From contig JALJCS010000029.1 in NCBI GenBank assembly GCA_023055355.1, positions 3,162,001 through 3,226,000 of the forward strand: 64,000 nucleotides of DNA. Direction: 5' to 3'. The notes under the pieces were generated by a model. That model made no database searches and was not told where the DNA came from. It saw only the letters and a program-made list of their open reading frames with translations. The DNA comes from Agelaius tricolor. Lineage: Eukaryota > Chordata > Aves > Passeriformes > Icteridae. Of this stretch, positions 45,301 to 54,060 are shown one piece after another. The position numbers were made by a program, and so were the translations under genes. Numbering within the stretch: position 1 is the first letter of the stretch; each line of letters starts with the position of its first letter.

Positions 45301-47214
45301 AAACTCTTTTCTGAGCCCTGTGAGCACTCGGGGTACCTCCAAGTGCATCACTCCTCGCTCACTGATCCCTCTGCTACCTGATCCTGCCAGCCTGGCTGGG
45401 TGGCAAAACCAAGCAAAGGGCAAAACCAGAGTGATGCTGAGCAGCTGCAATCATCTGAAGCCCCAAGGTTTAGCATTTGCCAAGGTCCAGCCTGGCCTGA
45501 GCAGGGCTGGAATTAAAACATTGCTTTGTTAGGAGCAGAGAAGCCCCTAGGGGAAGGATAAAGCCGGTAAAAGTGGCAAAGCCAGGCTGCAAAGTGCAGC
45601 CTCTGGTTTCAGCTTCCCAACTGCTCCCTGCTGAGCTCCAGCTTTAAGGACTCTTCTCGCAGCCCAAACAACCCGAAAAGGAGCAACTTCAATGCACAAT
45701 TATCCCTTGCAAAGACCGCAGAGCGCTTCCGACGGGGCAAACCTGAATTTGGAGCTGAATTTGGAGCAGCCATGCCTGCAGGGTAGGGGTGGGGAGCTGG
45801 CTTTGAAAAATGACCCGGTGCTGATGAACGAGGCAGCCCTGAATGGATGAACATGGACAGACCTGGAGAGGGGTGTGGGGGCTGAGGCACCTCGGACTCT
45901 GCTCCTGGTTGGGGCAGGATCTCTGCAGAGAGTGTTCAGGGAGGGTGAGAGTCGCTGGTGGCTGAGGGGAAGGGCTGTTCATCCATCTGCTCAGCGCTAA
46001 CAGGTGGCTCTGGAGCGGAGCTGTGCATTACTCAGCCCCTGCTGCATTTACCACTGGCCCCGGCTCCACTCGGAAGGGACTTAAGGCCATTCCTGCGGCT
46101 CTTCCCTGGCAGCACAAGGGCACGGACCCGCCCTGTCCCGCACCTCGGGGACACCTTGGGGCTGCAGGGACATCGCAGTGCCCGTGTGTGCAGAGAGAGC
46201 CAGGCTCATGGGGCTGGGAAAGGCTTCAAACTGAGGGAGCCCCACACATCAGCACCGGGGATTGGCAGCCCACACACAGCCAGGGAAGGCAGGACCGAGG
46301 TCCCTCGCTCACCTGAAGCTGTCCCCGGTGTCCCGGGGCTGAGGGGACCCGACAGCGGGCAGGACAGGAGGGGACGGAGAGGCAGAAGGGCTGGAGGAGG
46401 AGGAGAGGCAGCGGGGATGGGGACAGGACAGAGCGGGATGAAGGGATGCGTGTGTAGGGAGGACAGAGGGATGAAGGCTACAGACAGGCAGTGGGAGGAG
46501 GCGGAGAGGCGGCCGGGACGGGGACAGCAAGGGACGGGAGGATGGAGAGACAGGAGCGGCACAAGCACGGACAGAAGGCTGCGGGCAGGGGGACGGCGCG
46601 CACCCAGCCCTTACCTCCACGTCCTCGCCGTAGAAGCGCACCATGGACGCGTCAGCCACCAGCAGCGTCTCCACATAGCGGGCCTGCGACACGAAGCGCG
46701 GGGCCCTGCGGCGCGGCGCGGGCTCGGGCCCGGGGCTGGCGGGGCGCGCTCCCGGCGGGGCCGCGCGGCGCCTCAGGCGGTGCAGGCGGCCCCAGGGCGG
46801 CCCGGGCGCGGCCGGCCCCAGCGGCTGCAGCTCGTAGGCCGCCCCGTCCAGCAGGAAGGCGGCTCGCAGCCCGCCGCCGCCGCCGCAGGTGCTGAGCACG
46901 GCGGGCGCGTCGGGGCTGCCCTCGACGGCGCCCGCGTAGAAGCAGCCGCGGCGCGGCGGCGTCGGCGGGCGGCGGCCGCCCAGGCGCTGGAGGCGGAGGC
47001 GGGGGGCCAGGAACGTGGTGTCGGGGCGGAGGCGCAGGACCACGGCGCGGCCGAAGGCGGCCAGGCGCAGGGCCAGCTGCCCCGGGGGCGCGGGCAGGCG
47101 GGCGGGCAGCACGGGCTGCGTGTCCCGCGGGGGCGGCGGCGGCAGCGCCCAGGCGTGGCACAGCAGCAGCAGGTGGAGCGGGGCCCGGCCGGCCAGCAGC
47201 GCCCGCCGCCCCAT
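29596..47214 (-). CDS. ADAMTS8: ADAMTS8, secreted zinc metalloprotease, complete (9 coding exons)
   Basis: This encodes an extracellular metalloprotease with thrombospondin repeats, a proteoglycan-cleaving/angiogenesis-related family member. Coding exons: 47214-46615, 39050-38811, 37890-37758, 36924-36757, 36084-35786, 33603-33420, 33119-32947, 32539-32364 and 30328-29596. They total 2706 nt, or 901 residues, all with GT/AG borders and matching phases. Order of parts: signal peptide (about 1-23), short propeptide ending RRRAPR (168-173), metalloprotease domain from F174 with zinc site [12 protein letters not shown] (His322, Glu323, His326, His332) and Met-turn HVMAP, disintegrin-like domain, thrombospondin repeat ([17 protein letters not shown]), Cys-rich domain, spacer, and two C-terminal thrombospondin repeats (about 793-847 and 848-901). 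Identity is clear from close similarity to human ADAMTS8 throughout, for example [20 protein letters not shown]. Human ADAMTS8 ends after the first C-terminal repeat. Confidence 0.95.
30404..31004 (-). mobile_element. Solo LTR, family X, copy 2 (ADAMTS8 intron 8)
   Basis: About 601 bp, near-identical to 19266-19865 and in the same orientation, but flanked by its own direct repeat CTCAGG (30398-30403 and 31005-31010). Minus-strand start is TGTTGGGGAAG. Different duplications at the two copies show two separate insertions rather than two LTRs of one provirus. Its left edge is only about 75 bp from the exon 9 acceptor. Confidence 0.7.
31011..32363 (-). other. ADAMTS8 intron 8, remaining part
   Basis: No exon or further mobile element was recognised. 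A short ATAGA/GATACA-rich run is at about 31267-31325. Confidence 0.5.
32364..32539 (-). CDS. ADAMTS8: ADAMTS8 coding exon 8 (Cys-rich domain to spacer)
   Basis: 176 nt from CCCAG|GTGATC to TCCAG|GTGAGG. It codes [34 protein letters not shown] and ends SGSLNRS plus two bases. Confidence 0.94.
32600..32946. repeat. 28-30-bp minisatellite in ADAMTS8 intron 7 carrying splice-donor copies
   Basis: Units of the type GGAATCTnnCTTTGGAGATTCCCATCnCCA are repeated about 11-12 times. The five units nearest the exon are spaced at exactly 30 bp, with the donor hexamer beginning at plus positions 32821, 32851, 32881, 32911 and 32941. On the minus strand each holds AAAGTRAGATT, equal to the true exon 7 donor at 32946 (GTAAGA). 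Confidence 0.92.
32947..33119 (-). CDS. ADAMTS8: ADAMTS8 coding exon 7 (Cys-rich domain)
   Basis: 173 nt from TTTCAG|GGAAAA to GCCAAA|GTAAGA. It codes [17 protein letters not shown] through [11 protein letters not shown]. The donor context (CCAAAGTAAGATT) is itself the repeat unit of the neighbouring intronic minisatellite. Confidence 0.94.
33420..33603 (-). CDS. ADAMTS8: ADAMTS8 coding exon 6 (central thrombospondin repeat)
   Basis: 184 nt from TTGCAG|GCGGCG to GATG|GTAAGG. It codes [20 protein letters not shown] through [11 protein letters not shown]. The W..W..W and CSRSCGGG motifs mark a type 1 thrombospondin repeat. Confidence 0.95.
34105..34232. repeat. Three-copy ~45-bp tandem repeat in ADAMTS8 intron 5
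   Basis: The motif GTGTCTnTGnGnnGAAAnCACCACACACCCAGCCAG occurs three times in a row, with the last copy partial. Confidence 0.8.
34889..35763 (+). mobile_element. Probable solo LTR in ADAMTS8 intron 5 (avian ERV type)
   Basis: About 875 bp from TGTGGTGTTGAC to about CTGGACACCA. It has an AATAAA signal at 35599-35604 and the typical terminal text TTATCTCAACTCATGAACC...GGTGGGTGCCTGG of a common avian LTR family. A degraded 5-bp duplication (GCAGA / GCATT) is possible. It lies antisense to ADAMTS8 and its right end is about 22 bp from the exon 5 splice junction. The internal open frame (34940-35461 minus) has no recognisable retroviral domain. Confidence 0.65.
35786..36084 (-). CDS. ADAMTS8: ADAMTS8 coding exon 5 (disintegrin-like domain)
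   Basis: 299 nt from CCCAG|GTGACT to CCCCAG|GTAAGG. It codes [20 protein letters not shown] through [16 protein letters not shown], with the cysteine spacing of the ADAMTS disintegrin-like domain. Confidence 0.95.
36276..36742 (+). mobile_element. Solo LTR with perfect 6-bp duplication, ADAMTS8 intron 4
   Basis: 467 bp starting TGGCACAGTC and ending ACAACA, flanked by GACTGG at 36270-36275 and 36743-36748. An AATAAA lies at 36667-36672. It is related to the LTR at 37982-38358 (shared GAAAAATCCnTT, GGCCAATCA, AATAAATnAGCCTTCT and GGAGTCAGAT). It sits antisense to the gene. The 6-bp duplication and TG...CA ends indicate a class II ERV. No internal genes remain. Confidence 0.88.
36757..36924 (-). 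CDS. ADAMTS8: ADAMTS8 coding exon 4 (zinc site and Met-turn)
   Basis: 168 nt from CCCAG|GCCACG to CATG|GTAAGG. It completes [13 protein letters not shown] and carries the Met-turn HVMAPLF and [18 protein letters not shown]. An LTR begins 14 bp beyond the donor junction. The matching ADAMTS15 exon is also 168 nt. Confidence 0.95.
37139..37290 (-). mobile_element. CR1 fragment in ADAMTS8 intron 3
   Basis: About 150 bp with GAATGGTTTGGGATGGGAGG at the 3' terminus and GCAGCCACAGCTTCTCTGGG near the truncated 5' end, matching the CR1 3' region in minus orientation. Confidence 0.8.
37350..37575 (-). mobile_element. Second CR1 fragment in ADAMTS8 intron 3
   Basis: About 225 bp of a different CR1 subfamily (AATCACTGGGGTTGGAAAAG at the 3' end, then CCTGGGCAGCTGCTTCCAAT), also minus oriented. 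It ends about 180 bp before exon 3. Confidence 0.8.
37758..37890 (-). CDS. ADAMTS8: ADAMTS8 coding exon 3 (metalloprotease, start of zinc site)
   Basis: 133 nt from AACAG|GAT to CTGG|GTAACA. It codes [12 protein letters not shown] through TLAHEL, and the Gly codon of HELGH is split with exon 4. The length equals that of the matching ADAMTS15 exon. Confidence 0.95.
37982..38358 (+). mobile_element. Solo LTR with perfect 6-bp duplication, ADAMTS8 intron 2
   Basis: 377 bp starting TGCCACACAC and ending GGTCACA, flanked by GGTCTG at 37976-37981 and 38359-38364. AATAAA lies at 38281-38286. It is the same broad family as 36276-36742 and antisense to ADAMTS8. Confidence 0.88.
38811..39050 (-). CDS. 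ADAMTS8: ADAMTS8 coding exon 2 (metalloprotease)
   Basis: 240 nt, 80 residues, from CACAG|AACCAC to CAG|GTCAGC. It carries [19 protein letters not shown] and ends [10 protein letters not shown], in phase 0 at both sides. Confidence 0.95.
40253..40296. repeat. (CAATTT)n microsatellite
   Basis: About seven uninterrupted copies of the hexamer, in ADAMTS8 intron 1. Confidence 0.95.
41078..41432. repeat. 49-bp minisatellite, about 7 copies (ADAMTS8 intron 1)
   Basis: GCTGCAAACACACTGG starts at 41116, 41165, 41214, 41263, 41312, 41361 and 41410, a strict 49-bp period. Units differ by only a few substitutions (GGGCTGGGTTTGAGG versus GGGATGAGTTTGGGG), which suggests recent homogenisation. Confidence 0.95.
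43175..43475. repeat. 44-45-bp minisatellite, 7 copies (ADAMTS8 intron 1)
   Basis: TTTGGATTTACC starts at 43177, 43222, 43266, 43310, 43354, 43399 and 43443. Each is followed by CCAGTCCATGTGG. The open frame rich in DLPPVHV repeats is an artefact. Confidence 0.95.
44210..44640. other. AT-rich single-copy segment in ADAMTS8 intron 1, candidate conserved element
   Basis: This block has no repeat signature and differs in composition from its GC-rich surroundings. It holds factor-site-like words (TGTGGTTA, AACAATG). It may be a regulatory element, but that is only a guess from composition. Confidence 0.25.
46615..47214 (-). CDS. ADAMTS8: ADAMTS8 coding exon 1 (signal peptide, propeptide, start of protease)
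   Basis: The exon codes for 200 residues from ATG at 47214 to GAG|GTAAGG. The start is followed by a hydrophobic leader ([11 protein letters not shown]). The propeptide is very GC-rich and Arg/Pro-rich. It is about 40 residues shorter than in human because the Glu-rich stretch before the cleavage site is missing. The cleavage site [12 protein letters not shown] keeps the R-X-X-R pattern but has Pro at P2. The protease domain opens with [12 protein letters not shown]. Confidence 0.93.
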
Positions 47215-47286
47215 CCCGGCACGGCACGGCCCCGCACCCCCCGGGCTCTTCCCCCGCAGCCTCCGCGCCGGCCGCCGAGCCCGCTG

Positions 47287-47294
47287 TATTTATA
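47287..47294 (-). promoter_or_regulatory. ADAMTS8: TATA box of ADAMTS8
   Basis: TATAAATA on the minus strand lies 73-80 bp before the ATG, predicting transcription from about 47260 and a short 5' UTR of about 45-50 nt. Confidence 0.75.
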
Positions 47295-47389
47295 CTTTCT
47301 CCCCCCGGCTTTGACATAAGAGGTTTATTTTTGATCTCTCGCTGTTCTCCCCACTCCCCTCCCCTGCCAGCCGGAGCCTGGGGGAGGAG

Positions 47390-47580
47390 GAGAAGTGAAA
47401 GAGAGAGAGAGAGAGAGAAAAAAAAAAAAAAACGCGACCGAAAGAAAAAAAAAAGGAAAAAAAAAATCAAAAATATCCCCCCAAACCAGGGAAAGAAAAA
47501 AAAAAAAAAAAAAAAAAAAAAGATGAAGAAGCAGAGAAGGAAAAAAAAAAAGGGGAAAAAACTAAAAAAAAAAACCAACC
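47390..47580. repeat. Purine/poly-A low-complexity tract upstream of ADAMTS8
   Basis: A (GA)n run followed by several A-tracts, one about 28 bases long near 47494-47521. It lies about 100-300 bp upstream of the TATA box. Long Lys- or Phe-rich frames across it are artefacts. Confidence 0.95.
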
Positions 47581-49920
47581 CCAACCCACTTTTGGATACG
47601 ATTTGAGGCCAATCAGGCGCCGGCAGCCCCGCCTGCCTGCAAGTGTCAACTCCAGCCTGTTGCTCTCCCAGTATTAACCCCTTCTTCAGCCCCAGCGCTG
47701 CCCGCACGGGTCTGATCCTTCCCGGGCGCCGGGGGTCCAGCCCTCGGGAGAGGGGCTGGCACACTTCCCCCTCCACCGGCACGGAAGGGTTTACTCCAGA
47801 GCGCTGATTCTCAGCATCCCCTCCCAGCTGGAAAGCACCGGGCCCATGCCAGCTGGAGAGCATCTCGTTTCAGAAGGTGCCTCGGGAGGTTCCCATGTCC
47901 TTCCCCTAGCCAGGGACAGAGAGGGCTTTGGGCCCCAGGGAAAACTCCAGCAGGACACACGTACAAGGAGTTTCCATGCTCTGAACCAACAGCTGGATCC
48001 ACATGGGGTTTCCTCCAGCTGGAATAAGACAACCGGCTAAATCAGACTTGTGGAAAATACCTATGAGAATAATACAATGCAGCCAGCTCCTCCTGTTGCT
48101 CTTTGTTTGTTTCACTCTGTGTGTGTTGTGTGACTTCATTTACAAACCCTTCATTCACCCCATTTCAGACTGAGTTGGAATTCCCAACTGAATTCCCTTG
48201 CAGCGAGGAAAAACCCCGCAGCAATAGCAAAGTCTCAGGCTGTAAATCCAGGTAGCTGCTGTGTGCTCAGCGTGGCAAGCACCAGGAGATGGGCAGAAAC
48301 ATTCTGTCCCTGGCTGGGAACCCACTCAGAAACAGGGAACAACCGGCTGTCACGGAGGAAGGGAAATCACTACGTATATATTACTCCTTCTTTCCTCTTA
48401 AGCCCTCCTTCTCCATTAGTTCATGAAATTCCTGGCCTCTGGAGCGCCCTTTGTGCGGCACTGGAACATCCTGGGACGTCCTTGCAGCAGTTTGGGGGTG
48501 GTGGATCCATCCTGGGCTCCTTTAGCCTTGCTGTGTGTACCAGCCCAAGGACCAGCTCCTCCACACTTGATTTTTTTCACCCCTCAGCCTCATCTGAAAA
48601 AGAATGGAAAAAGCCAAGCAGCGTTTGGCACCTCAGGATTCCTGGGAAACCAGAGTCTGGTCAGTGCTGAGTAATGAGGAGTGGGGTTAGGGCTGCTCTC
48701 CCTTTACTCCAGGATGTATTTACATCCCCCTCTCTGTTATTATCTCCTCTTAAAAGCCACATCCCAACCTATAGTAAACACACAGCCCTGGCTCAAACAG
48801 CAGCTGCCCTGGGGCCACGGCTCTGCTCACTCCTTTTTAAGGTGTGGGGGTTGCAAGCCTAGCAGAGGGGGAAATAATAATGAAAACCAATTTTGGATGC
48901 TTGTGGTGGACAGTGACACAGGTGTGGAAGGGGACACTTAAAATCCAGATGTTGGGTGGCCAGAGAACTGCAGGAAGGGAGGAAAGCAAGCCCAGGTCCA
49001 GTGGAGTTTGGTCTGGGATGTATCTCCATATCTAATGGGGTCCTTCCAAACCCAGAGCCTTTCTCGGCAGCCCCCTCCTCTCCTGGCAGGGAGCTCAGCC
49101 TGCAGCTGGAGCTGCTTCTTTCCACTGACTCGGGTGGGTTTTCCTCCCTCTCCAGCTTCACCGAGCTGGGCACAGTTTGTGTTTTAACACCAGAAGGAAA
49201 GCGCAGAGCCAGGACCAGAAGCCAAAAGTGAGCCCTGACTGTGCCTGCTCCAACCCCGAACCCCTCGGAAGGTGCCAACAGCTCCAGGGCTCTCCCTTCC
49301 CGCGGGAGGGGAGGCTCTGCCCCTGCTCTGAACCGGGCCAGGTAAGGCTGCAGGCAACAGGATGTCATTTATTGCCGGCTTTCCGCTCCCGGAGCTGCAT
49401 CTTTGATCTGGGAGGACGCGCTTGCATCTTAGCTCCGAGGCACCGCTGCTTTTCATTAGCGGCTCGCCCTGCAAACAGTAGCTGGAATTCCTTGTAGCCT
49501 CGCCGGGCTCGTTACGAACCAGCCCAAAAAAGAAAGAGCTGGGAAGGAGCAAAACCTCACCTGGCTGCCGCTCAGCATCCTCTCCCCGCAAACGGTGAGG
49601 AGCCTCAAGACTTTTTGGGGTTCCTGCCTCTTCACCCCTCACCAAAGCTCACCCTCCGCCCGCGTTTCCTGGGGCTGCCCGAGCATGTGAAAGCCATTAA
49701 CTGCTCAGCCTCTGGGCTTTAGAGACCCTTTTGATCAAACAGCCTGGAAAGCTCTGCCCGCTCCCCCCGCGGGTCCCCAGCCCTGCAGGGTCCCTCCTGT
49801 CCCCTCCCGGGGCTGCTCCTGCCCAGCACGCAGCTCCCGGGATTTTGGGAGGCATTTCTGGCTCCCAAGGTGAGACCCGTGCTGCGTTTGCTGCTCTCAC
49901 TCTGCAGCAGCAAAATTGCC
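47581..49920. other. Intergenic sequence between ADAMTS8 and ADAMTS15, no gene seen
   Basis: Single-copy in appearance with no coding exon recognised. It could hold shared regulatory elements for the divergent pair, but nothing specific can be named. Confidence 0.4.
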
Positions 49921-49929
49921 GCTGTCAGG

Positions 49930-50960
49930 AAAATTAATTTACAAACACCAGAGGTTTATGTCCAAAAAGGAGACAGAGGAGTCCTTTTACTTTATTCCCA
50001 TAAAGGGAGAGGCCATGGGGCATTCCCCTGGGATCTCTCAAAGTTTTGGAGGATGCAGCCTCCTTTTTATCCCAATTTCCCGGCCATATTTCCCTTCTCT
50101 CTTTCCCCATTTTTGAGGTACTTGAGAGACTCAGACTTCCTGGAATGCGTGATCCCAAAGATTCCCCTCTAATGTATTACCCTCCCTTTTAATTCTTAAT
50201 TCTTGCAGAATTTAGTTCCCCCCCCCCCCCCTTTGTTTCCTTCATCTTTCAATGTCTAATTTCATTTATCAGCAAACCTACAGTTTATTTGTAAAGGCAA
50301 ATATCTTTTTGCATTCATCAATCAGTGGAATCCTTCCCATTGTTTCTTTTATCTCCTCCAACCCCAAACTCCAATGACCCTACCTACACCCAGCTGGGTT
50401 TCTTCCTCCAAGAAAATGTTATTTAATTTTATTTCCTGGAAAGCTGACTAACAATGCACTCTGACCCATCCTCAGTCCCTGGAGAGGATCTTCCTTCCTT
50501 CCTGCCCAGGTGATGGGGAGTTGGGAGAGCACAGCTTGAACTTTTGGGTGAGAAGCCTCTGATATACCAAGATTTTAGCCCAAATCAACTGCTTGAGTGG
50601 CAGTTTCCCCTGCCTTACCCACCTTTCTGCTCTATCTTTGGCCTAAAATTCTCAGATGCTCTATTTAAAACAATTTCTTTGGTGAACTGGAGTATCCAAG
50701 TGCTAGTTTTACCTACCAGCAGACCCACAGCTTGTTTGTAAAGATAAATCTGCTATTCCTCCCACTGCTTTTCGGGGGAGTTTGTGATGCTTTGCTGTCC
50801 CCTCCTTGCTCTGCAAACGGCTTCACATCCAAATTTGCAGCTCCAGGCTGAGTTTTAGTTGTCCTTTTTGCCCTCAGCGCAGAGAAAACACTTAGGATAA
50901 TTATTTGAGCTGCTAATGAAGCAGCTCCAATGCCCAAAATTGAGGCCGCTAGATGTCAGT
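49930..50960. repeat. Duplicated block, copy 1 (segments a, b, c)
   Basis: Three segments recur nearby. Segment a (about 49935-50110) matches 52690-52830 directly. Segment b (50372-50700) matches 53729-54060 directly at very high identity. Segment c (about 50785-50940) matches 52119-52295 in inverted orientation. Segment a has LTR-like features on the minus strand (AATAAAG followed by AAAGGACTCC). A poly-C run lies at about 50219-50232. The origin is probably an old ERV-type repeat, but no gene remains. Confidence 0.75.
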
Positions 50961-50982
50961 GCTGCCCTACGCTGCGGTGGGA

Positions 50983-51028
50983 AACCCTAAATCCAGCAAC
51001 CCTAAATCCAGCAACCCTAAATCCGCCC
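50983..51028. repeat. Three-copy 15-bp tandem repeat (AACCCTAAATCCAGC)
   Basis: Perfect short tandem copies just after segment c of the duplicated block. Confidence 0.85.
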
Positions 51029-52118
51029 TGGGAATTTCTGGGAAAGTGGAACTGAAGGGGTCCTGCAGCTCAAACCCCACCCCACAGCAAAAGGAACATT
51101 TCCAGTCGTTTTCATTTAAAGTGATCAGGTGGGTGGGAATGCCTACCAGAAAAGCAGCTGGGCTTTAAATCAGAGTCCTGGCCCCTGTCCTGCCAAGGTA
51201 CCTTCAGAGAAACCATCCTGGCTGTGGAGGTTGGTGAGGGGGCTCAGGGAAATGGTTGTTCCTGTGAAAAGGGGGAGATTTGGGCTTGTTTTGGTGCCGA
51301 GGAGTGAATGAAGAAGCGAAATGTGCCACTGAATCTGTGGTCGCTGCCTCGCCCTCCCCTCCCACCATGGCCACAGCCACGAGAGGGCCCTCCTGCCTTA
51401 AAAGTGCTGGTGATTTAGGGTTTGGTGCCTCAAAACTCTGGATACCCCATTGAAAAAGGGTTTTCCTTTCCCTTTGAGCTGTATTTGAATGCAGCAGCTC
51501 ATCCCTGGAGATGATTTAGCATCTAATGATTTGTTAGGGTTGGCTGCTGTGAGAGTGATGCTGGGCAAATGATAACTCTCCTGGATCCCCTAAATGTGGG
51601 AAAAGAAGATTTTTAGGAGTCAGGGAAGGGAAGGGACAGCCAGGCTGGGCCTTGGTTCATCAGCTGATGCTGCTGCCTCTGAGATTTGGTGCCCTTGGTG
51701 CTGGGCACATCAAGAGCCATGGCTGTGATTTGATACAATTTGTATGAATTCAATTTCTAATATCTAAACCATCTTTAGATTTTTCCATATAATTTTCTCT
51801 TTTTTCTGTATTCATTCTCTATTTTTATTTGCACTTTGATTTGTAATGCCATCATCCATTGCCTTCATTCCATTTCATACCTGGATTTCCAGAGCAAGGA
51901 TGTGGCACTAGAGGTCAGCCTTGCCTCAGGATGGGTTTGCAGCCCCACTTGTGTCCAGGTAAGGGAACAGGTTTATGGCTGTCCAAAATCAAGGGCTAAA
52001 TCCTGTTCCCAGCATTGCAACCTCCTCCCTGGAGAGCTGCTTCTCCATTTCTATGTCTGGGTCTTGGGGCCTCCAAGGTGTCCTGAGAGCAGAACATCAG
52101 TGAGAAGATCCTTTTGGG

Positions 52119-52295
52119 GATTGGAGCTGCTTCATTAGCAGCTCAAATCATTGTCCCAAGTGTTTTCTCTGCCCTGAGGGTAAAAAGGAATAATTAAAAC
52201 TCAGCCCGGAGCTGCAAATTTGGATGTGAACCCGTTTGCAAAGGGAGGGGACGGCAAAGGAGGGGACAGCAAAGCCCCCCAGTCTGGTCCTTCCT
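52119..52295 (-). repeat. Inverted copy of segment c
   Basis: The reverse complement of this stretch reads GAGCTGCTAATGAAGCAGCT and CACATCCAAATTTGCAGCTC, as at 50785-50940. Similarity is clearly high but imperfect. Confidence 0.8.
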
Positions 52296-52689
52296 GAGAC
52301 TCCAAAGTTGTGTCTGCTCTGGGGCCAAAACCCTCTAAAACCCTCCAAGCCTGCTGCAGGGCTGCTTTTCCTATGAAACAGCCCATAAATTCTGTAAATA
52401 AATATGGCATGTTAGAATGAAAATACTCTTTTGTACAAAAAATAATAATCAATACAGTCTCCCCTCCTCTCTATTCCAGTCTCACATGGTTTGTGGGTTG
52501 ATGAAAATGGCTGAACTTTGTAATGGTTTTGCTGAGTGAGAGCTGCCTTGTGGAATCTCTGTCCCCCCAGGTTTATTCCAGGTGTGGATCATTCCTGTGA
52601 CCCCTCAGGCTTGCCCAGCCCTGCAGCCTCACCTGGGACAGCTCAGTGCCTTTGTGCACCCCTGGTGTCCCTGTCCCTGACAGCAGCCT

Positions 52690-52830
52690 CCCACAGAGGG
52701 AATCCAAAATGGCCAAAAAGGAGGCAGAGGAGTCCCTTTTGACTTTATTCAAATAAAGGGAGAGGCTATGGGGCATTCCCTGGGGTTTTTCAAATTTTGG
52801 GAGGACGCAGCCTCCTCTATCCCATCCTGG
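52690..52830 (+). repeat. Direct copy of segment a
   Basis: The stretch GGCATTCCCTGGGGTTTTTC and neighbouring text match 49935-50110 with scattered changes. Confidence 0.75.
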
Positions 52831-52840
52831 GAACAGGATA

Positions 52841-53022
52841 GAGCTGCCCAGGTGGTAACAGCATCCCAGAGAGGGAATCCATGGATGGCTGGAGCTGCCC
52901 AGGTGGGAACAGCATCCCAGAGAGGGAATCCATGGATGGCTGGAGCTGCCCAGGTGGGAACAGCATCCCAGAGAGCGAATCCATGGATGGATGGAGCTGC
53001 CCAGGTGGGAACAGTGCAGTGC
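52841..53022. repeat. 51-bp minisatellite, 3.5 copies
   Basis: GAGCTGCCCAGGTGG starts at 52841, 52892, 52943 and 52994 (exact 51-bp period). Each is followed by AACAGCATCCCAGAGAG in the full units. Confidence 0.93.
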
Positions 53023-53174
53023 TGAGTGCTGGGCCACCAATCTCTGCAGGTGAGCAGGAGCTTGTGATGCTGGGTTTGGGATGGGTGGCACTGGCATCTG
53101 GCTCTTCTGAATTCCCATGTTCTGTTTGAAAACACCATGGAAAAACCAGTGTCTCTCTTCCTCAAACAGGAGAA

Positions 53175-53292
53175 AGCCTAAATGCTGAGGGGAGTGAGGA
53201 GAGGGGATTTTAGATGTTTTCAGAGGGAATGGAAAGCCTTAAATGCTGAGGGGAGTGAGGAGAGGGTATTTTAAATATTTTCAGAGGGAATG
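53175..53292. repeat. Two-copy ~64-bp tandem duplication
   Basis: AAATGCTGAGGGGAGTGAGG followed by AGAGGGnATTTTAnAT and TTTTCAGAGGGAATGGA occurs twice in succession. Confidence 0.85.
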
Positions 53293-53728
53293 GACTATCA
53301 GCATCCCCAGGACCTGCAGTACTAGCTGGAAATTGCCTAAAACCAGGAATTACATTGGTTTTTTTCAACGTACCATGATATCCCCATTGGGAACCCTCCC
53401 AGACTGCAGAGGTGACATTTTGTGTCAGGACATTGTGAGGGGGTGAACAAGGCTCAGGGATCCGTCTCTTGTGTCTCTTGTGTCTCCTGTGCACAGGAGG
53501 AGCAGGCTGCTCTGGTTTATTCTGTGGGACACAGAGATGGTGCTGGAACACCTTTGGAGCACAGATCCTCTCCTCCCACCATCCCAGGAGGAGCACCCTG
53601 CCCACCTCCCGTCCTGTCAGCCAGGCAGAATAGCACTAATTAAATCCAGCATCTCCCTGCCCCAAGGGTGGGGCAGGTTTTAGGTCACTGACTCCTCCAC
53701 ATGCTCAGGTTTTTCAGTATCTCACCCT

Positions 53729-54060
53729 CAATGACCCTACCTAGACCCAGCTGGGGTTTTTTTTCTCCAAGAAAATGTTATTTCATTTTATTTCCTGGAA
53801 AGCTGACTAACAATGCACTCTGACCCATCCTCAGTCCCTGGAGAGGATCTTCCTTCCTTCCTGCCCAGGTGATGGGGAGCTGGGAGAGCACAGCCTGAAC
53901 TTTTGGGTGAGAAGCCTCTGATATACCAAGATTTTAGCCCAAATCAACTGCTTGAGTGGCAGCTTCCCCTGCCTTACCCACCTTTCTGCTCTATCTTTGG
54001 CCTAAAATTCTCAGATGCTCTATTTAAAACAATTTCTTTGGTGAACTGGAACATCCAAGA
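53729..54060 (+). repeat. Direct copy of segment b
   Basis: About 330 bp nearly identical to 50372-50700, 3.36 kb apart. Only a few substitutions and a T-run length difference were seen, so the duplication is young. Confidence 0.92.

Larger units (their letters stand above)
46560..47330 (-). promoter_or_regulatory. ADAMTS8: CpG island at the ADAMTS8 start
   Basis: Very high GC and dense CpG cover the first exon and the immediate upstream region. The island stops abruptly at the A-rich tract that begins near 47390. Confidence 0.85.

Noticed and set aside
46652..47863. 403-codon minus-strand frame overlapping ADAMTS8 exon 1
   Set aside because: It is an alternative frame of GC-rich exon 1 plus the poly-Phe translation of an A-tract. 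The ADAMTS8 frame is the one with homology.
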